Positions 7,777 through 16,757 of a DNA stretch of 33,728 bases are shown one piece after another. The notes under the pieces were generated by a model. The model made no database searches, was not told where the DNA came from, and worked only from the letters and a program-made list of their open reading frames with translations. This DNA comes from Candidatus Heimdallarchaeota archaeon (GTDB lineage: Archaea; Asgardarchaeota; Heimdallarchaeia; Heimdallarchaeales; JAJRWK01). The stretch spans positions 1 to 33,728 of the forward strand of contig JAMOVR010000216.1 in assembly GCA_027061945.1 (NCBI GenBank), read 5' to 3'. Each line of letters starts with the position of its first letter. Position 1 is the first letter of the stretch. The position numbers were made by a program, and so were the translations under genes.

Positions 7777-7812
7777 TGAACTACCCCCTGCTTTTACAAG
7801 GAGCATAGTTCA
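7777..7812 (-). mobile_element. Solo IS200/IS605-like right-end hairpin
   Basis: TGAACTA (7777-7783) and TAGTTCA (7806-7812) enclose a G/C-rich inner stem, CCCCT (7785-7789) with AGGAG (7799-7803, one G-T pair). On the minus strand the order GCTCC, loop, AGCAGGGGGTAGTTCA matches the end of the TnpB relics at 21016 and 26270. The GGGGGTAGTTCA ending is common at right ends of archaeal IS200/IS605 elements. No coding remnant accompanies it. It lies 50 bases after the stop of stt3. Confidence 0.5.
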
Positions 7813-7864
7813 CTGATAAAAACAAAAAATAATGAGAGGAGGGGATATTGCATGGCTACACTTG

Positions 7865-10126
7865 TTATGTGGAAGTGGGATATGTTAAGTTAAGAGGTCC
7901 TTTTGCTAATAACTCTTCTAAATGTGCGACCATGCTTTGGATATTTTCAGGATACATTACTTTGTAAATTCTGACCCAAGGATATTGTCCTTCCTGTTTT
8001 GGGTCTAATCCTTTGGAACGGAATACTTCAACAAAATAGTCTAAGTGTGTAACTACTTTGTCTTTTCCATTTCTGATAATTGTATTGTCAAACTTAACAA
8101 TCGGCGCATCTCCACTCATTTCAGGTGTGCGGTATGAGATCAATGCCCAAAGAACGCTTTCATAGAATGGATCTTTGTATTGTCCTTCCTTATCATCCCA
8201 ATAATTACTTTCTTTGATTCCAAATTGAGGAGCATTCTTTTCAGCGATTCTTATCATCCAAATAGCTTTACCAATATCGCTTCCTACGCTTGGATTACCG
8301 CCTGCAGAATTAACTACTACATAGTCGACTCCGTACTTGTACATTAACGGCAATGCCAAAGACATATTAAGCATGAGCATTGCACCAACAACGCCGATTT
8401 GGGTCGAATTAGTCGTTCCATTGTCTACTAGTGTAACAGCCTCACCATCAGCAGTAATCCAATAACCATAGTCCCACCACGACATGAATACAGGCGGTTT
8501 TTCGTTATTGGCAATGGCATCATGATAATTGGCATGGGCTTTGATCCAGGCTAATGCATCAACCCAATCACTAAATGGGTTAGGATCTTTTGCATTAACG
8601 CTCGGATATATTTCAGACGTACCAAATCGTTCCACTGCAGTATTAGTTCCAGAATAGACCATTGTCATAATGAGCATTCCTACTAAGAAATATGCCCACA
8701 TGGCATGACTTGAATCTATTGTTGGTAAGTTCATTGTAGTCTTTGTAATCTTAATTTTGCCGTGTGATGCTAACGCATATGGTATTAATAAATTGTCTGC
8801 TGCTAAGCCAGTTAATAATGCAGCTGCAGGAGCTAACAAAAGTACTAGACGTACCATGGAACCAGAGAAATAAATCGTAGTTAAACTGTAAGTGAGTAGA
8901 AATATGTTTTTTTCTGTTGGTTTTTTGAGGGCATAATATACACCAAGTGGGATAAAGAATGTCATTACTCCAATGTTGGTATATAAGCTACCCCATGACA
9001 TTGGTAAATGTTCACTAACAGAATCTAAGATTGGAATATTATTTCGTACTGTGGGTAGAATTACATTGAAGAATTTTTGCCCAATGTTTTCGACGACTCC
9101 TAAATACACTAATAATGAGAATGCAGCAATTCCAATTAGTGAGATAACGATTGCTGTTACAACTACGACTTTTCTGAATTCTGTTTTAGGTAGTTCTTGT
9201 TCTAAGTTCTTAAACATCAAGAATAGTATAAGGAGGATTAACGTAAATAGGGGAGCCATTCCGTCAGTAGTGTAAACAAAGTCACCATTAATACGGGGGA
9301 TCATAATCATTAAAGGAAAAGCAATACCTACTGTCGTGGTATATGCCTTAAGCAGTCTATAATTTGCTTTTCCAGAAATCATCATTACTAATACATACAG
9401 AGGTAAAAGATCAACCGTAAACCTGTACGCTCCCCAAGACCATGATAGTAATGCAAGGGATATGCCAGCCATTATTCCGCTACCGATACTGTCCCTGTTT
9501 AATGCTCTGATAAAGAAGTATAATGTCATCAAAGTTAGCATAACACCAACAGATTCGTTGTCAAAGAACCCACCGGTTGTTCTCGATAAATACCCGGGTG
9601 TAACCGCTAGTAGTATTGCAACAAGTATTCCTGCTCTTTTACTGATTAATTCCTTTGCTAATAAGTATCCAAACATTACTCCAATTGTACCCATTATTGC
9701 AGGAGCGTACCATGCTGCAACAGCTAATGATACATTAATCCCAAAGAGATGTAAGATGTAATAAAGAAGAATCGCCGTTAATGGTACTATTATGTACATG
9801 CTGGATCCTACATCTCTTCCATATGGGTACCATGAAAAGTAGTCATACCATTTGAAGAACGCGATCAACCCGTGATCTTTGATGTACTCTGCAGAACGAA
9901 GTTGCATATGTGGGTCGAACGCTTTGATAATTACCGGGTTATGAAACGCTACGGCAATTATTCTAATAAGGAATGCTCCGGAGAAGATTAAAATTAGTGA
10001 TAATTTATGTAATATTTCTTGTCTATTGATATCATATTCTTCAAGGTGTGCTTTTATTTTTTCGACTAAGGCTTTAAAACGGTCGCTTAGCCATTCGCCT
10101 ACGTCGATGGTTTGGGTGGTAGCCAT
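7865..10126 (-). CDS. aglB: STT3/AglB oligosaccharyltransferase
   Basis: A 753-residue membrane enzyme that transfers lipid-linked oligosaccharide to Asn in Asn-X-Ser/Thr sequons outside the cytoplasmic membrane. After a short cytosolic N-terminus, the first membrane helix (about 43-62) is followed by the acidic catalytic loop FDPHMQLRSAEY with Asp71. About a dozen further hydrophobic segments run to about residue 495. The soluble domain then carries the signature WWDYG at 550-554, which recognises the sequon hydroxyl, followed by DGEAVTLVDNGTTN. The start is supported by GTGAGG about nine bases before the ATG. A perfect inverted repeat lies just upstream of the likely promoter. No other glycosylation gene is adjacent. 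Confidence 0.97.
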   Translation of the reverse strand: MATTQTIDVGEWLSDRFKALVEKIKAHLEEYDINRQEILHKLSLILIFSGAFLIRIIAVAFHNPVIIKAFDPHMQLRSAEYIKDHGLIAFFKWYDYFSWYPYGRDVGSSMYIIVPLTAILLYYILHLFGINVSLAVAAWYAPAIMGTIGVMFGYLLAKELISKRAGILVAILLAVTPGYLSRTTGGFFDNESVGVMLTLMTLYFFIRALNRDSIGSGIMAGISLALLSWSWGAYRFTVDLLPLYVLVMMISGKANYRLLKAYTTTVGIAFPLMIMIPRINGDFVYTTDGMAPLFTLILLILFLMFKNLEQELPKTEFRKVVVVTAIVISLIGIAAFSLLVYLGVVENIGQKFFNVILPTVRNNIPILDSVSEHLPMSWGSLYTNIGVMTFFIPLGVYYALKKPTEKNIFLLTYSLTTIYFSGSMVRLVLLLAPAAALLTGLAADNLLIPYALASHGKIKITKTTMNLPTIDSSHAMWAYFLVGMLIMTMVYSGTNTAVERFGTSEIYPSVNAKDPNPFSDWVDALAWIKAHANYHDAIANNEKPPVFMSWWDYGYWITADGEAVTLVDNGTTNSTQIGVVGAMLMLNMSLALPLMYKYGVDYVVVNSAGGNPSVGSDIGKAIWMIRIAEKNAPQFGIKESNYWDDKEGQYKDPFYESVLWALISYRTPEMSGDAPIVKFDNTIIRNGKDKVVTHLDYFVEVFRSKGLDPKQEGQYPWVRIYKVMYPENIQSMVAHLEELLAKGPLNLTYPTST

Positions 10127-10170
10127 GTTCTTTCCTCACTTGAGTTCTTTCTGTGCGAAATTCTTTCTTA

Positions 10171-10186
10171 CACTTAAAAACTTCTT
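10171..10186 (-). promoter_or_regulatory. BRE/TATA-like promoter of aglB
   Basis: On the minus strand AAGAAG is followed by TTTTTAAGT. Initiation about 25 bases on would give a leader of about 25 bases that includes the GTGAGG ribosome binding site. Confidence 0.4.
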
Positions 10187-10210
10187 GATGACTAAATGGA
10201 GTTAGTCATC
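10187..10210. promoter_or_regulatory. Perfect 9-bp inverted repeat, candidate operator of aglB
   Basis: GATGACTAA and TTAGTCATC are separated by six bases. The repeat touches the purine-rich BRE-like element of the aglB promoter, where an archaeal activator or repressor dimer could bind. There is no U tract after it in either direction and no nearby upstream gene end, so a terminator is less likely. Confidence 0.5.
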
Positions 10211-10411
10211 GACGAACTTAATACCAGACTAATATGTCCGTTTTAAGACATTTTTCCTCTCGCGATAATAAAATTTAAATCATTAGGTTTTTAACGTGGA
10301 CTTTTTTTATTTTTAAAAAAATTATTTTTGAGAATATTTTTCTAAGATACATAATTAATTATTTCAAATTATCAGAATTTTTATTGAATGTGATAGAAAC
10401 TTTTTTAAAAA

Positions 10412-10487
10412 TGGAGCCTTGGGCGGGATTTGAACCCGCGACCACGGGATTACAAGTCCCGCGCTCTGCCAGCTGAGCTACCAAGGC
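10412..10487 (-). tRNA. tRNA-Thr (anticodon UGU)
   Basis: The minus strand folds as a full cloverleaf: acceptor GCCTTGG/CCAAGGC, D-arm GCTC...GAGC, anticodon stem CGGGA/TCCCG with loop CTTGTAA (anticodon TGT), and T-arm GCGGG/CCCGC with TTCAAAT. The discriminator base is T at 10415, and CCA is encoded at 10414-10412. There is no intron. It sits between the GAPDH and aglB genes. Confidence 0.97.
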
Positions 10488-10606
10488 ATTTTCATTATGT
10501 GTTGATATTGTCGTGTTGAAAAAGATTTTTTTTCTGAACAAAATAGATGTTATAAAAAAGTTGAAAGAATGGTATTAATTTAGTGCATCAGATTATATTT
10601 ACTAGT

Positions 10607-11677
10607 TTATACTTCAGAGAACAACCACTTGTTTAATGGCTTGGTTACTTCGATTGGGTCTTCATCGGGACGGATGTAATTTGCGATAGCCCTCATATTA
10701 CTCAGCAAATTGTTTCCATCTTGAGGAGTAAATCCCCAACCGTAAACTTCTGTTTCGTTTCGGACAAGTATAGACGGAATTGAAACAACAAATTCGTTTA
10801 AGATCCTTCCATAATGTCCATGGTCCCTACCAAAACTAAATACTTGATTTAGGTGGTCTTTGTACGTTACTGCAACAAGAGGTTCATTTTCTACTTTCTC
10901 GATAAGTTCTTCTCTTGTTACTGGACTATTGAATATTAAATGATAATGAACAGAATGCATAAGCATGGTATTAAGTTTTATTGCGGAACTGAATATATTC
11001 AATGGCTGTCCAATGGTCTTAAATAATTCATTTACATCCCTTGCATGATGCGTCCCATATTCAGAATCCTTATATCTAGTGATTGTTGGAGCAGAAGTAA
11101 ATTTTCCTGTTTGACTAATATCGGCAGATCTTCTTAGATAAACTAAGTCCACCTTTTTAAGATCTATTTTTCCGTTTTTGGTTCCTAAGGTCTTAATTAA
11201 TGCCGCACCAGCATGAGTATTACAACTAGCTACCGTGATCCATTTAGGCTTTTCTTTTAATACCATATCATTTATTCCAGCAGCATACATTATTCCAAAA
11301 CCAAATTCGCTACCCTGTGCAATAAATGCTTTAGTATCATCAATGTGCTTCTTATAAAATAGGTCTTTGTTTTTCAGACCGACGCCACTTTTAGTTGCAT
11401 CTAGTACGACATCTGCTTTTTTAAGAGCCTCCTCAATTGTCATGTCAGGTTCTAACCCTAGCTCTTGGAATTCATGCTTTTTATGTTCTTCAACACTCAT
11501 TAGTGCCCCACGTTTTATAAGAGTCCGAAGCATTGGCCGGTCAATTAATCTCGGCGTATGCTTGTGGAAGATAATTTCGTCGATTCCGATCTCCTTTTTA
11601 TGAGAAAGGAGGAGGCTAATAACTGGTTCTCCAATAGTACCAGTTCCCACAACTAAAACAGTATTACCGTCACTCAT
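10607..11677 (-). CDS. gap: Archaeal (type II) glyceraldehyde-3-phosphate dehydrogenase, phosphorylating
   Basis: Catalyses the NAD(P)-dependent, phosphate-requiring interconversion of glyceraldehyde-3-phosphate and 1,3-bisphosphoglycerate, mainly gluconeogenic in many archaea. From the ATG at 11677 the protein is 356 residues, slightly longer than the usual 335-345. The Rossmann motif GTGTIG is at 11-16. The nucleophile Cys152 lies in ASCNTHA (150-156), the archaeal form of the motif. The substrate region HARDVNE is present. GGTGATC immediately before the ATG at 11677 is a good ribosome binding site and overlaps a possible GTG at 11686, so the later start is preferred. A TATA-like TTTATA lies about 45-50 bases upstream. 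The gene follows AMP phosphorylase on the same strand after 119 bases. Confidence 0.96.
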   Translation of the reverse strand: MSDGNTVLVVGTGTIGEPVISLLLSHKKEIGIDEIIFHKHTPRLIDRPMLRTLIKRGALMSVEEHKKHEFQELGLEPDMTIEEALKKADVVLDATKSGVGLKNKDLFYKKHIDDTKAFIAQGSEFGFGIMYAAGINDMVLKEKPKWITVASCNTHAGAALIKTLGTKNGKIDLKKVDLVYLRRSADISQTGKFTSAPTITRYKDSEYGTHHARDVNELFKTIGQPLNIFSSAIKLNTMLMHSVHYHLIFNSPVTREELIEKVENEPLVAVTYKDHLNQVFSFGRDHGHYGRILNEFVVSIPSILVRNETEVYGWGFTPQDGNNLLSNMRAIANYIRPDEDPIEVTKPLNKWLFSEV

Positions 11678-11796
11678 GATGATCACCAGAGGTGTTCGAG
11701 TGGAATTCGATATTTTATGAATATAAAGTTAATGTGTTTTATAAATAACTTGTTTATAGACCGTTTAAAAGAAAAAAGAAGAAAAATAAGAGATTA

Positions 11797-13296
11797 TTAT
11801 CTAGAGATTCGGTCTAGAACCATCCCCTCAAGTGTATAAAATTTATGTGAATTTAGTTGCTTTAGTGCTTCATCTAGTGGCCCCTCACTTTCCGCATAAA
11901 ACGTTGCTAAAACATCTCCTTTTTTCACAAAGTCACCGATCTTATAATTTAGATAGATCCCTGCTCCCTTAGATGATGGAGCTCCTAATACTCTTGCTAA
12001 AAATTTAATATCACGGTTGTTTATTTCAACAATATAACCATCTCTAGGGGCAGTCACATCTGCAGTATATTGACCAATAGGAAGATCGTCTGGTTTCACG
12101 TTAGGATTCCCTCCTTGGGCCTCTATTATCTCTCTAAATTTCTGAAGAGCTTTTCCAGAGGATAGAACATCTTCGGCAAGTCTTGCCCCTTGGCCTTTTT
12201 GCGAAAGATTGCCCATCTCAAAAAGTATTCCTGCTAATTCTTCTGATTTTTCTCTAACACTCGTTGGTCCTTTACCCGTAAGGGTCAATAATGCTTCTCT
12301 TGCTTCTAAAGCAGGACCAATTGCATGCCCTAACGGTTGATTTCCATATGTTAATGCACAATCAACCCTGATTCCTACTCTTCTTCCAATTTCTACGAAT
12401 ATATTTGCAAGTTCGAATGCATCTTCTCTTTTTTCCACTTTTGTTCCTTTACCGATAGGCATGTCCAAAACTAGATTTTTAACAGACATACTGATTTTTT
12501 TACTTAAAATTGACGACACAATTAAGCTTTGGGGATCTAAGCTAAGTGGCCTTTCTGCCCGTTCTATAATAATGTCATCTACAGGAACCAGATCCATAGT
12601 TCCCCCCCATACAATCATTCCTCTAGATTTCGGTGCTATCTCAAGGATCTCTTCTGCACTAAACGACACAGGTGCTAAAACTTCCATTGTGTCTGCAGTT
12701 CCAGAAGGACTAGTTATTGCCCTACTACTTGTTTTTGGGATAAGTAACCCCTGAGCTGCAACTATTGGAACGATTAATAGACTGACTTTGTTTCCCGGGA
12801 GACCACCAATGCTATGTTTATCATATACAGGTTCATCAAACTCAAGATTTTCTCCATAATACGCAATTCCTTTAGCAAGATATTCAATCTCATCAAGGTC
12901 TAAGCGTTGGAATTGCTGTGCTAATGCAAAACTAGCTATTTCTAAGTCGCTCAACATATGCTTATATATCTGTTCAAGAATTGTCTGAATATCATCTTTC
13001 GTCCATTTTTTTCCTTTGAATTTTTTCCTAATTGCTTGGTATCCTAAAGGTCTCGATCTAGGTTGAACATTTACTTGATCACCTTCTTTAACACGGAGTT
13101 TTTCGAGTAAATATTTTGGAAGTCCTATCTCATCTGGCTTAACTAAATCTTCAGTAACGATTGCTTTAGCTGCAATTTGTTCTTTAGCACTTCTAATTCT
13201 AACGAACTGAGATTCTTCATCAACAATTCCTGTTTTGGAAGAGTGTATGAAGACAATAGGTTCTCTTGACGTTATCCTTAAGTCTTTGACAATCAT
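11797..13296 (-). CDS. AMP phosphorylase (archaeal thymidine phosphorylase-like)
   Basis: Converts AMP and phosphate to adenine and ribose-1,5-bisphosphate. From the ATG at 13296 it is 499 residues, the length of archaeal AMP phosphorylases and longer than bacterial DeoA because of an N-terminal domain of about 85 residues. The phosphorylase core follows: KHSIGGLPGNKVSLL (about 158-172, phosphate loop), TSSRAITSPSGTADTMEVL (about 185-203) and a C-terminal domain with DGYIVEIN. A GTG at 13347 would add 17 residues; GAGGGT just before the ATG favours 13296. It is divergent from the ribose-1,5-bisphosphate isomerase gene, the next enzyme of the same route, with about 185 bases between. The product is more likely this than thymidine phosphorylase, given the neighbour and the length. 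Confidence 0.94.
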   Translation of the reverse strand: MIVKDLRITSREPIVFIHSSKTGIVDEESQFVRIRSAKEQIAAKAIVTEDLVKPDEIGLPKYLLEKLRVKEGDQVNVQPRSRPLGYQAIRKKFKGKKWTKDDIQTILEQIYKHMLSDLEIASFALAQQFQRLDLDEIEYLAKGIAYYGENLEFDEPVYDKHSIGGLPGNKVSLLIVPIVAAQGLLIPKTSSRAITSPSGTADTMEVLAPVSFSAEEILEIAPKSRGMIVWGGTMDLVPVDDIIIERAERPLSLDPQSLIVSSILSKKISMSVKNLVLDMPIGKGTKVEKREDAFELANIFVEIGRRVGIRVDCALTYGNQPLGHAIGPALEAREALLTLTGKGPTSVREKSEELAGILFEMGNLSQKGQGARLAEDVLSSGKALQKFREIIEAQGGNPNVKPDDLPIGQYTADVTAPRDGYIVEINNRDIKFLARVLGAPSSKGAGIYLNYKIGDFVKKGDVLATFYAESEGPLDEALKQLNSHKFYTLEGMVLDRISR

Positions 13297-13481
13297 TGTA
13301 TTACCCTCTACGTGTTTTAAGCAAGGAATAAGTTTCTCATGCCTCACTAAAATAATTTCCCCTTAAGGCAAGACAAAAAGAAAGCTTTTTGAAACAATTT
13401 ATGTTAAAGGTATGCTTAGAAAGTGAGTACTGTGTCTATTTGGGAAAATTAATTAATACTAAATTATAGAGATGTGGTTAC

Positions 13482-14432
13482 ATGGAAGATATGAAATTAA
13501 AACAAGAATTTTTATCTGTTGTAAATGATATCAAATCCTTAAATATTCAAGGGGCAACTGCTATTGCTGTAGAGGGAATTAATGCTTTTTCAAAATACTC
13601 TCAAGGACTAAAAATTAACGAATATGATACGTTTTATAGATATATTTTAGAAGCTAAAAGATTATTGTTTAATACTAGACCAACAGAACCAGCCCTAAGA
13701 AATGGTCTAAAAAAAATATTTTTTGATCTTAGAAAAAAGAATGAGGATAATGTTGAAAGTGCAAAAATTACAATTAATAAATCTGCTACGGAATATATAG
13801 AATTACTAAAGTCCACTAAAAAGAAAATTATTCAATTTGGGTCCCACAGAATTTCTGATGGGACAACAGTAATGACTCATTGTCATTCTTCATTAGCTTC
13901 TGAGACAATTATAGAAGCATTTAATATGGGAAAAAGTATTCAAGCGATTTGTACAGAGACTAGACCAAGATACCAAGGAAGAAAGACTGCTAAAGAATTA
14001 ATTTCAGCAGGAATTCCAACCACTATGGTTGTAGATAGTGCTATGAGATGGGCAATAAAAAGAATGCGAATTGATGTTATTTTTACAGGATGTGATGCAA
14101 TCACTAGTGAAGGAACAATTATTAATAAAATTGGTACTAGATTACTGGCATTAGCTGCAAAAGAAAGCGATGTGCCATTGTATGTTCTTTCTAGTTTACT
14201 AAAGTTTGATGCCGATACTTCTATTGGGAAAACAACAATAATTGAGATGCGTTCTCCTGATGAAGTATGGCCAGACCGCCCACAGGGACTTCAAATTTTG
14301 AATCCAGCATTTGAGACTGTGAGTAGGGAATATATTGACGCTATAATTACAGAAAAAGGTCTATTTCCACCAGAAATTGTTATGAATATTATAAAAGAAA
14401 CATATCCATTTGTGTTTGTTAGTGACGAATAA
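13482..14432 (+). CDS. Ribose-1,5-bisphosphate isomerase (eIF2B-alpha-like)
   Basis: Isomerises ribose-1,5-bisphosphate to ribulose-1,5-bisphosphate, which type III RuBisCO uses. It is 316 residues of the MtnA/eIF2B alpha fold: N-terminal helical domain with NIQGATAIA (21-29) and NTRPTEPALRNG (64-75), then a Rossmann-like domain with THCHSS (Cys134), ETRPRYQGRKTA (159-170), FTGCDAI (Asp205) and NKIGT (215-219). The Cys and Asp are the residue types used in catalysis by this isomerase. The divergent AMP phosphorylase gene strongly supports this choice over translation-factor eIF2B alpha or methylthioribose-phosphate isomerase. The ATG at 13482 has no clear Shine-Dalgarno site; a second Met follows at codon 4. 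Confidence 0.93.
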   Translation: MEDMKLKQEFLSVVNDIKSLNIQGATAIAVEGINAFSKYSQGLKINEYDTFYRYILEAKRLLFNTRPTEPALRNGLKKIFFDLRKKNEDNVESAKITINKSATEYIELLKSTKKKIIQFGSHRISDGTTVMTHCHSSLASETIIEAFNMGKSIQAICTETRPRYQGRKTAKELISAGIPTTMVVDSAMRWAIKRMRIDVIFTGCDAITSEGTIINKIGTRLLALAAKESDVPLYVLSSLLKFDADTSIGKTTIIEMRSPDEVWPDRPQGLQILNPAFETVSREYIDAIITEKGLFPPEIVMNIIKETYPFVFVSDE

Positions 14433-14477
14433 GACAAATAAGGGGAGATTCACGTTTTATAAGCGAAACACTAAACG

Positions 14478-15923
14478 TTATACAACTTCAACATCATGAG
14501 GAGCGCTTTCTTTTATTCCTGCATTTGTTATTCTGATGAATTCAGCGTTTTTTCTTGCTTCTTCAATGTTTGTACCACCACAATAAGAAATACCTGATTT
14601 TAATCCGCCAACTAATTGATGAATAATTTCTTCGGCACTACCCTTAAATGGGACTAATGCTTCAACTCCTTCGGGAACTACTTGAGAAAAATCGCTCTCA
14701 TCAAAAGCTCCTTTCTTTTCTCTATATTCTCGTCCAATTGTTGCGCCTAAACTAGCCATCCCACGGATCACTTTATATCGTTTCCCATTTCTCAATACTG
14801 GAAAACCGGGGCTTTCAGTTGTCCCCGCAAGTAGGCTTCCAATCATTACTGTTGACGCCCCAGCCATTAATGCTTTAACAATATCTCCGCTTTTTCTTAT
14901 ACCCCCATCTGCGATAATTGGGACACCATATGGTTCTGCAGCTTCAGCGGCATCCATGACTGCTGTTAATTGAGGGACACCCGCACCAGCAACTAATCTA
15001 GTAATACATATTGATCCGGGGCCAACTCCGACTTTTACTCCATCAGCACCTGCGATTATTAAATCTTCGGTACCTTGTTTTGTGGCAACGTTTCCAGCGA
15101 TTACCTCTGCATTAGGAAATTCAGACTTTATTTTTTTCAACGCATTTATTGCTAGATCAGAGTGACCATGAGCAACATCTAATACTAGTACATCTGTTTC
15201 TGCTTCTAGTAATGCCTCACTCCTCTCAACGTAATCTCCCCTCACACCAATAGCAGCTCCCACTCTTAATCTTCCCTTTTTGTCTTTTGTTGCATTTGGT
15301 CGTTCAAGCCTTTGAATAATGTCTTTTGTGGTAATTAATCCTGCGATTCTTCCCCTTTCATCAATTAAGGGAAGCTTTTCTATTCTGTGTTCACGAAGAA
15401 TTGTTTTCGCTTCTTCTAGAGATATACCAAACGGTGCTTTTATAACGTCTTTTGTCATAATGTCTGAGACCGTCTTTTTTTCTAAGTCTTCTTGTAACAG
15501 AAAGTCTCTTCTAGTAACGATCCCTACTATTTCTTTGTCGTTATTAACGACGATTAGCCCTGAGACACCAGTATTTTCCATGAATTGTATAGCTTCTAAA
15601 GCTTTTTTATTGGGGGAAATCGTGTATGGCTTTTCAATAATATACCCTTCGGATCGTTTGACTTTTTTGACTTGTCGGACTTGTTCTTCTATACTCATGA
15701 ATCTATGAATAACACCGATTCCTCCTAATCTTGCTAAGAGAATTGCCATTTCACTTTCTGTAACTGTATCCATATTACTACTAACAATGGGAATGTGCAA
15801 GGAAATATTTTTTGTTAACATAGTCGATACGTCAATTGTTGCTCTTGAAACTACAGAAGAGCGTTTAGGGACTAATAATACATCATCATATGTTAGCCCC
15901 AATCTTATGGGATTATTTGACAT
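14478..15923 (-). CDS. guaB: Inosine-5'-monophosphate dehydrogenase
   Basis: Oxidises IMP to XMP with NAD, the first committed step of GMP synthesis. It is 481 residues and complete. The TIM barrel begins [10 protein letters not shown] (10-19). Two CBS domains are inserted at about 95-208 ([17 protein letters not shown] and [16 protein letters not shown]), which in this family bind purine nucleotides and regulate activity. The catalytic loop GPGSICITR carries Cys306. The IMP-binding region [10 protein letters not shown] and the flap region (IRGMASLGA, then [10 protein letters not shown]) follow. It converges with the isomerase gene (45-base gap) and is divergent from the split Mg transporter genes. 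GAGG about ten bases before the ATG is a likely ribosome binding site. Confidence 0.97.
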   Translation of the reverse strand: MSNNPIRLGLTYDDVLLVPKRSSVVSRATIDVSTMLTKNISLHIPIVSSNMDTVTESEMAILLARLGGIGVIHRFMSIEEQVRQVKKVKRSEGYIIEKPYTISPNKKALEAIQFMENTGVSGLIVVNNDKEIVGIVTRRDFLLQEDLEKKTVSDIMTKDVIKAPFGISLEEAKTILREHRIEKLPLIDERGRIAGLITTKDIIQRLERPNATKDKKGRLRVGAAIGVRGDYVERSEALLEAETDVLVLDVAHGHSDLAINALKKIKSEFPNAEVIAGNVATKQGTEDLIIAGADGVKVGVGPGSICITRLVAGAGVPQLTAVMDAAEAAEPYGVPIIADGGIRKSGDIVKALMAGASTVMIGSLLAGTTESPGFPVLRNGKRYKVIRGMASLGATIGREYREKKGAFDESDFSQVVPEGVEALVPFKGSAEEIIHQLVGGLKSGISYCGGTNIEEARKNAEFIRITNAGIKESAPHDVEVV

Positions 15924-16005
15924 CGAATAAAGCCTCTATTGAGTCCTTTAATAAAATTACGGGGGGGTAAAAAGATTAGTAAACATTCGAAAAAAAAGGT
16001 TGATT

Positions 16006-16053
16006 ATTCCATTTTTATTAGTAATAAATGGAATGACTTTAGTATGTCATACT
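16006..16053. promoter_or_regulatory. Inverted repeats in the guaB / Mg-transporter promoter gap
   Basis: Two structures lie between the divergent starts. The first (16006-16034) has arms ATTCCAT+TTATT and AATAA+ATGGAAT with a two-base bulge. The second (16041-16053) is the perfect palindrome AGTATG-T-CATACT. They cover the region where the TATA box of the plus-strand gene (ATG at 16068) should be, so they could be operators. A seven-G run sits at about 15961-15967, next to the guaB side. Confidence 0.4.
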
Positions 16054-16067
16054 GTTAATTTGATAAC

Positions 16068-16739
16068 ATGGGAGTGCCGCTGAAAGAAAAGATAAAAAAA
16101 AGAAAAAAACGGCTTTTACCAGAAAAAGGCTTTATACGGCGCTCCCTTGAGTCCGAAGAATGGAGAAGAATCGAAAGAATTTACAAAGAAGCAACACCTG
16201 TTGTATTAGTCACTGTGTTAATGGAAATAATTGCGGGTTTAGAGCTACTTAGAGTTAGTGATTATTATGTTTTATTGCCTGGCTTGTTATTAATTATACC
16301 AGGGCTTATGGAAGCACGTGGAAATGTAGTAACTTCATTAGCTCAAAGACTTGGGAGTAGCGCCCATCTGGGTTTAATTAACTGGGATTTAGGAATCAAT
16401 GATGAAGTAAAAGTTAACTGGACTGCAACGATTATTCTAAGTTCTTTGCTTTCTTTTGTCTTATCTTTACTTGCGTATCTTACCGCAGTAATTTTGAAAA
16501 TGCCCCACATGTCATTTTGGGGATTTCTATCTATTGCTTTACTGATGACACTTATTGTGGGTACTACATTATCATCATTAACCGTACTAGTTGTACTCCT
16601 AGCCCATAGATTAGGTTTAGATCCTGACAATGTGACTATACCAATTGTCGCAACATTAGGTGATATTTTTGCGGTAGGCTCACTATACTTTATAATACGG
16701 ATTGTTTTGTTCATGGATCACTTTATAAAAATAATATGA
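16068..16739 (+). CDS. MgtE/SLC41-type divalent cation transporter, first half
   Basis: A 223-residue membrane protein corresponding to one MgtE integral-membrane domain. After a very basic N-terminus (KEKIKKRKKR), about five hydrophobic segments follow. Family landmarks are LLPGLLLIIPGLMEARGNVVTSLAQRLGSSAHLG (about 67-100) and GLDPDNVTIPIVATLGDI near the end (about 183-200), whose acidic residues belong to the ion path in MgtE. The regulatory N and CBS domains of bacterial MgtE are absent. The second half is the next gene, 18 bases downstream. Together they would form the two-domain pore seen in eukaryotic SLC41 proteins, probably for magnesium. The ion is an inference. Confidence 0.9.
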   Translation: MGVPLKEKIKKRKKRLLPEKGFIRRSLESEEWRRIERIYKEATPVVLVTVLMEIIAGLELLRVSDYYVLLPGLLLIIPGLMEARGNVVTSLAQRLGSSAHLGLINWDLGINDEVKVNWTATIILSSLLSFVLSLLAYLTAVILKMPHMSFWGFLSIALLMTLIVGTTLSSLTVLVVLLAHRLGLDPDNVTIPIVATLGDIFAVGSLYFIIRIVLFMDHFIKII

Positions 16740-16745
16740 TAAAAA

Positions 16746-16751
16746 GGAGGG
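16746..16751 (+). promoter_or_regulatory. Strong ribosome binding site for the second transporter gene
   Basis: GGAGGG lies six bases before the ATG at 16758, within the 18-base gap after the first half. This indicates separate translation from one message rather than a broken fusion. Confidence 0.7.
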
Positions 16752-16757
16752 AAAAAA

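Noticed and set aside
7777-7812. Hairpin as an intrinsic terminator of aglB
   Set aside because: No U tract follows it on the minus strand, and its sequence matches IS200/IS605-type ends in this window better.
10359-10541. 60-codon minus-strand frame across the tRNA
   Set aside because: It is an accidental translation of tRNA-Thr (the familiar LVAQLAERG...NPAQG artefact).
11678-11686. GTG start for GAPDH nine bases upstream
   Set aside because: The GTG is part of the GGTGATC ribosome binding site for the ATG at 11677.
13482-14432. Translation initiation factor eIF2B alpha
   Set aside because: It belongs to the same fold, but the ETRPRYQGRKTA and Cys/Asp motifs and the divergent AMP phosphorylase gene favour ribose-1,5-bisphosphate isomerase.
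15319-15708. 129-codon plus-strand frame inside guaB
   Set aside because: It is antisense to the conserved CBS region of IMP dehydrogenase and looks like a shadow frame.
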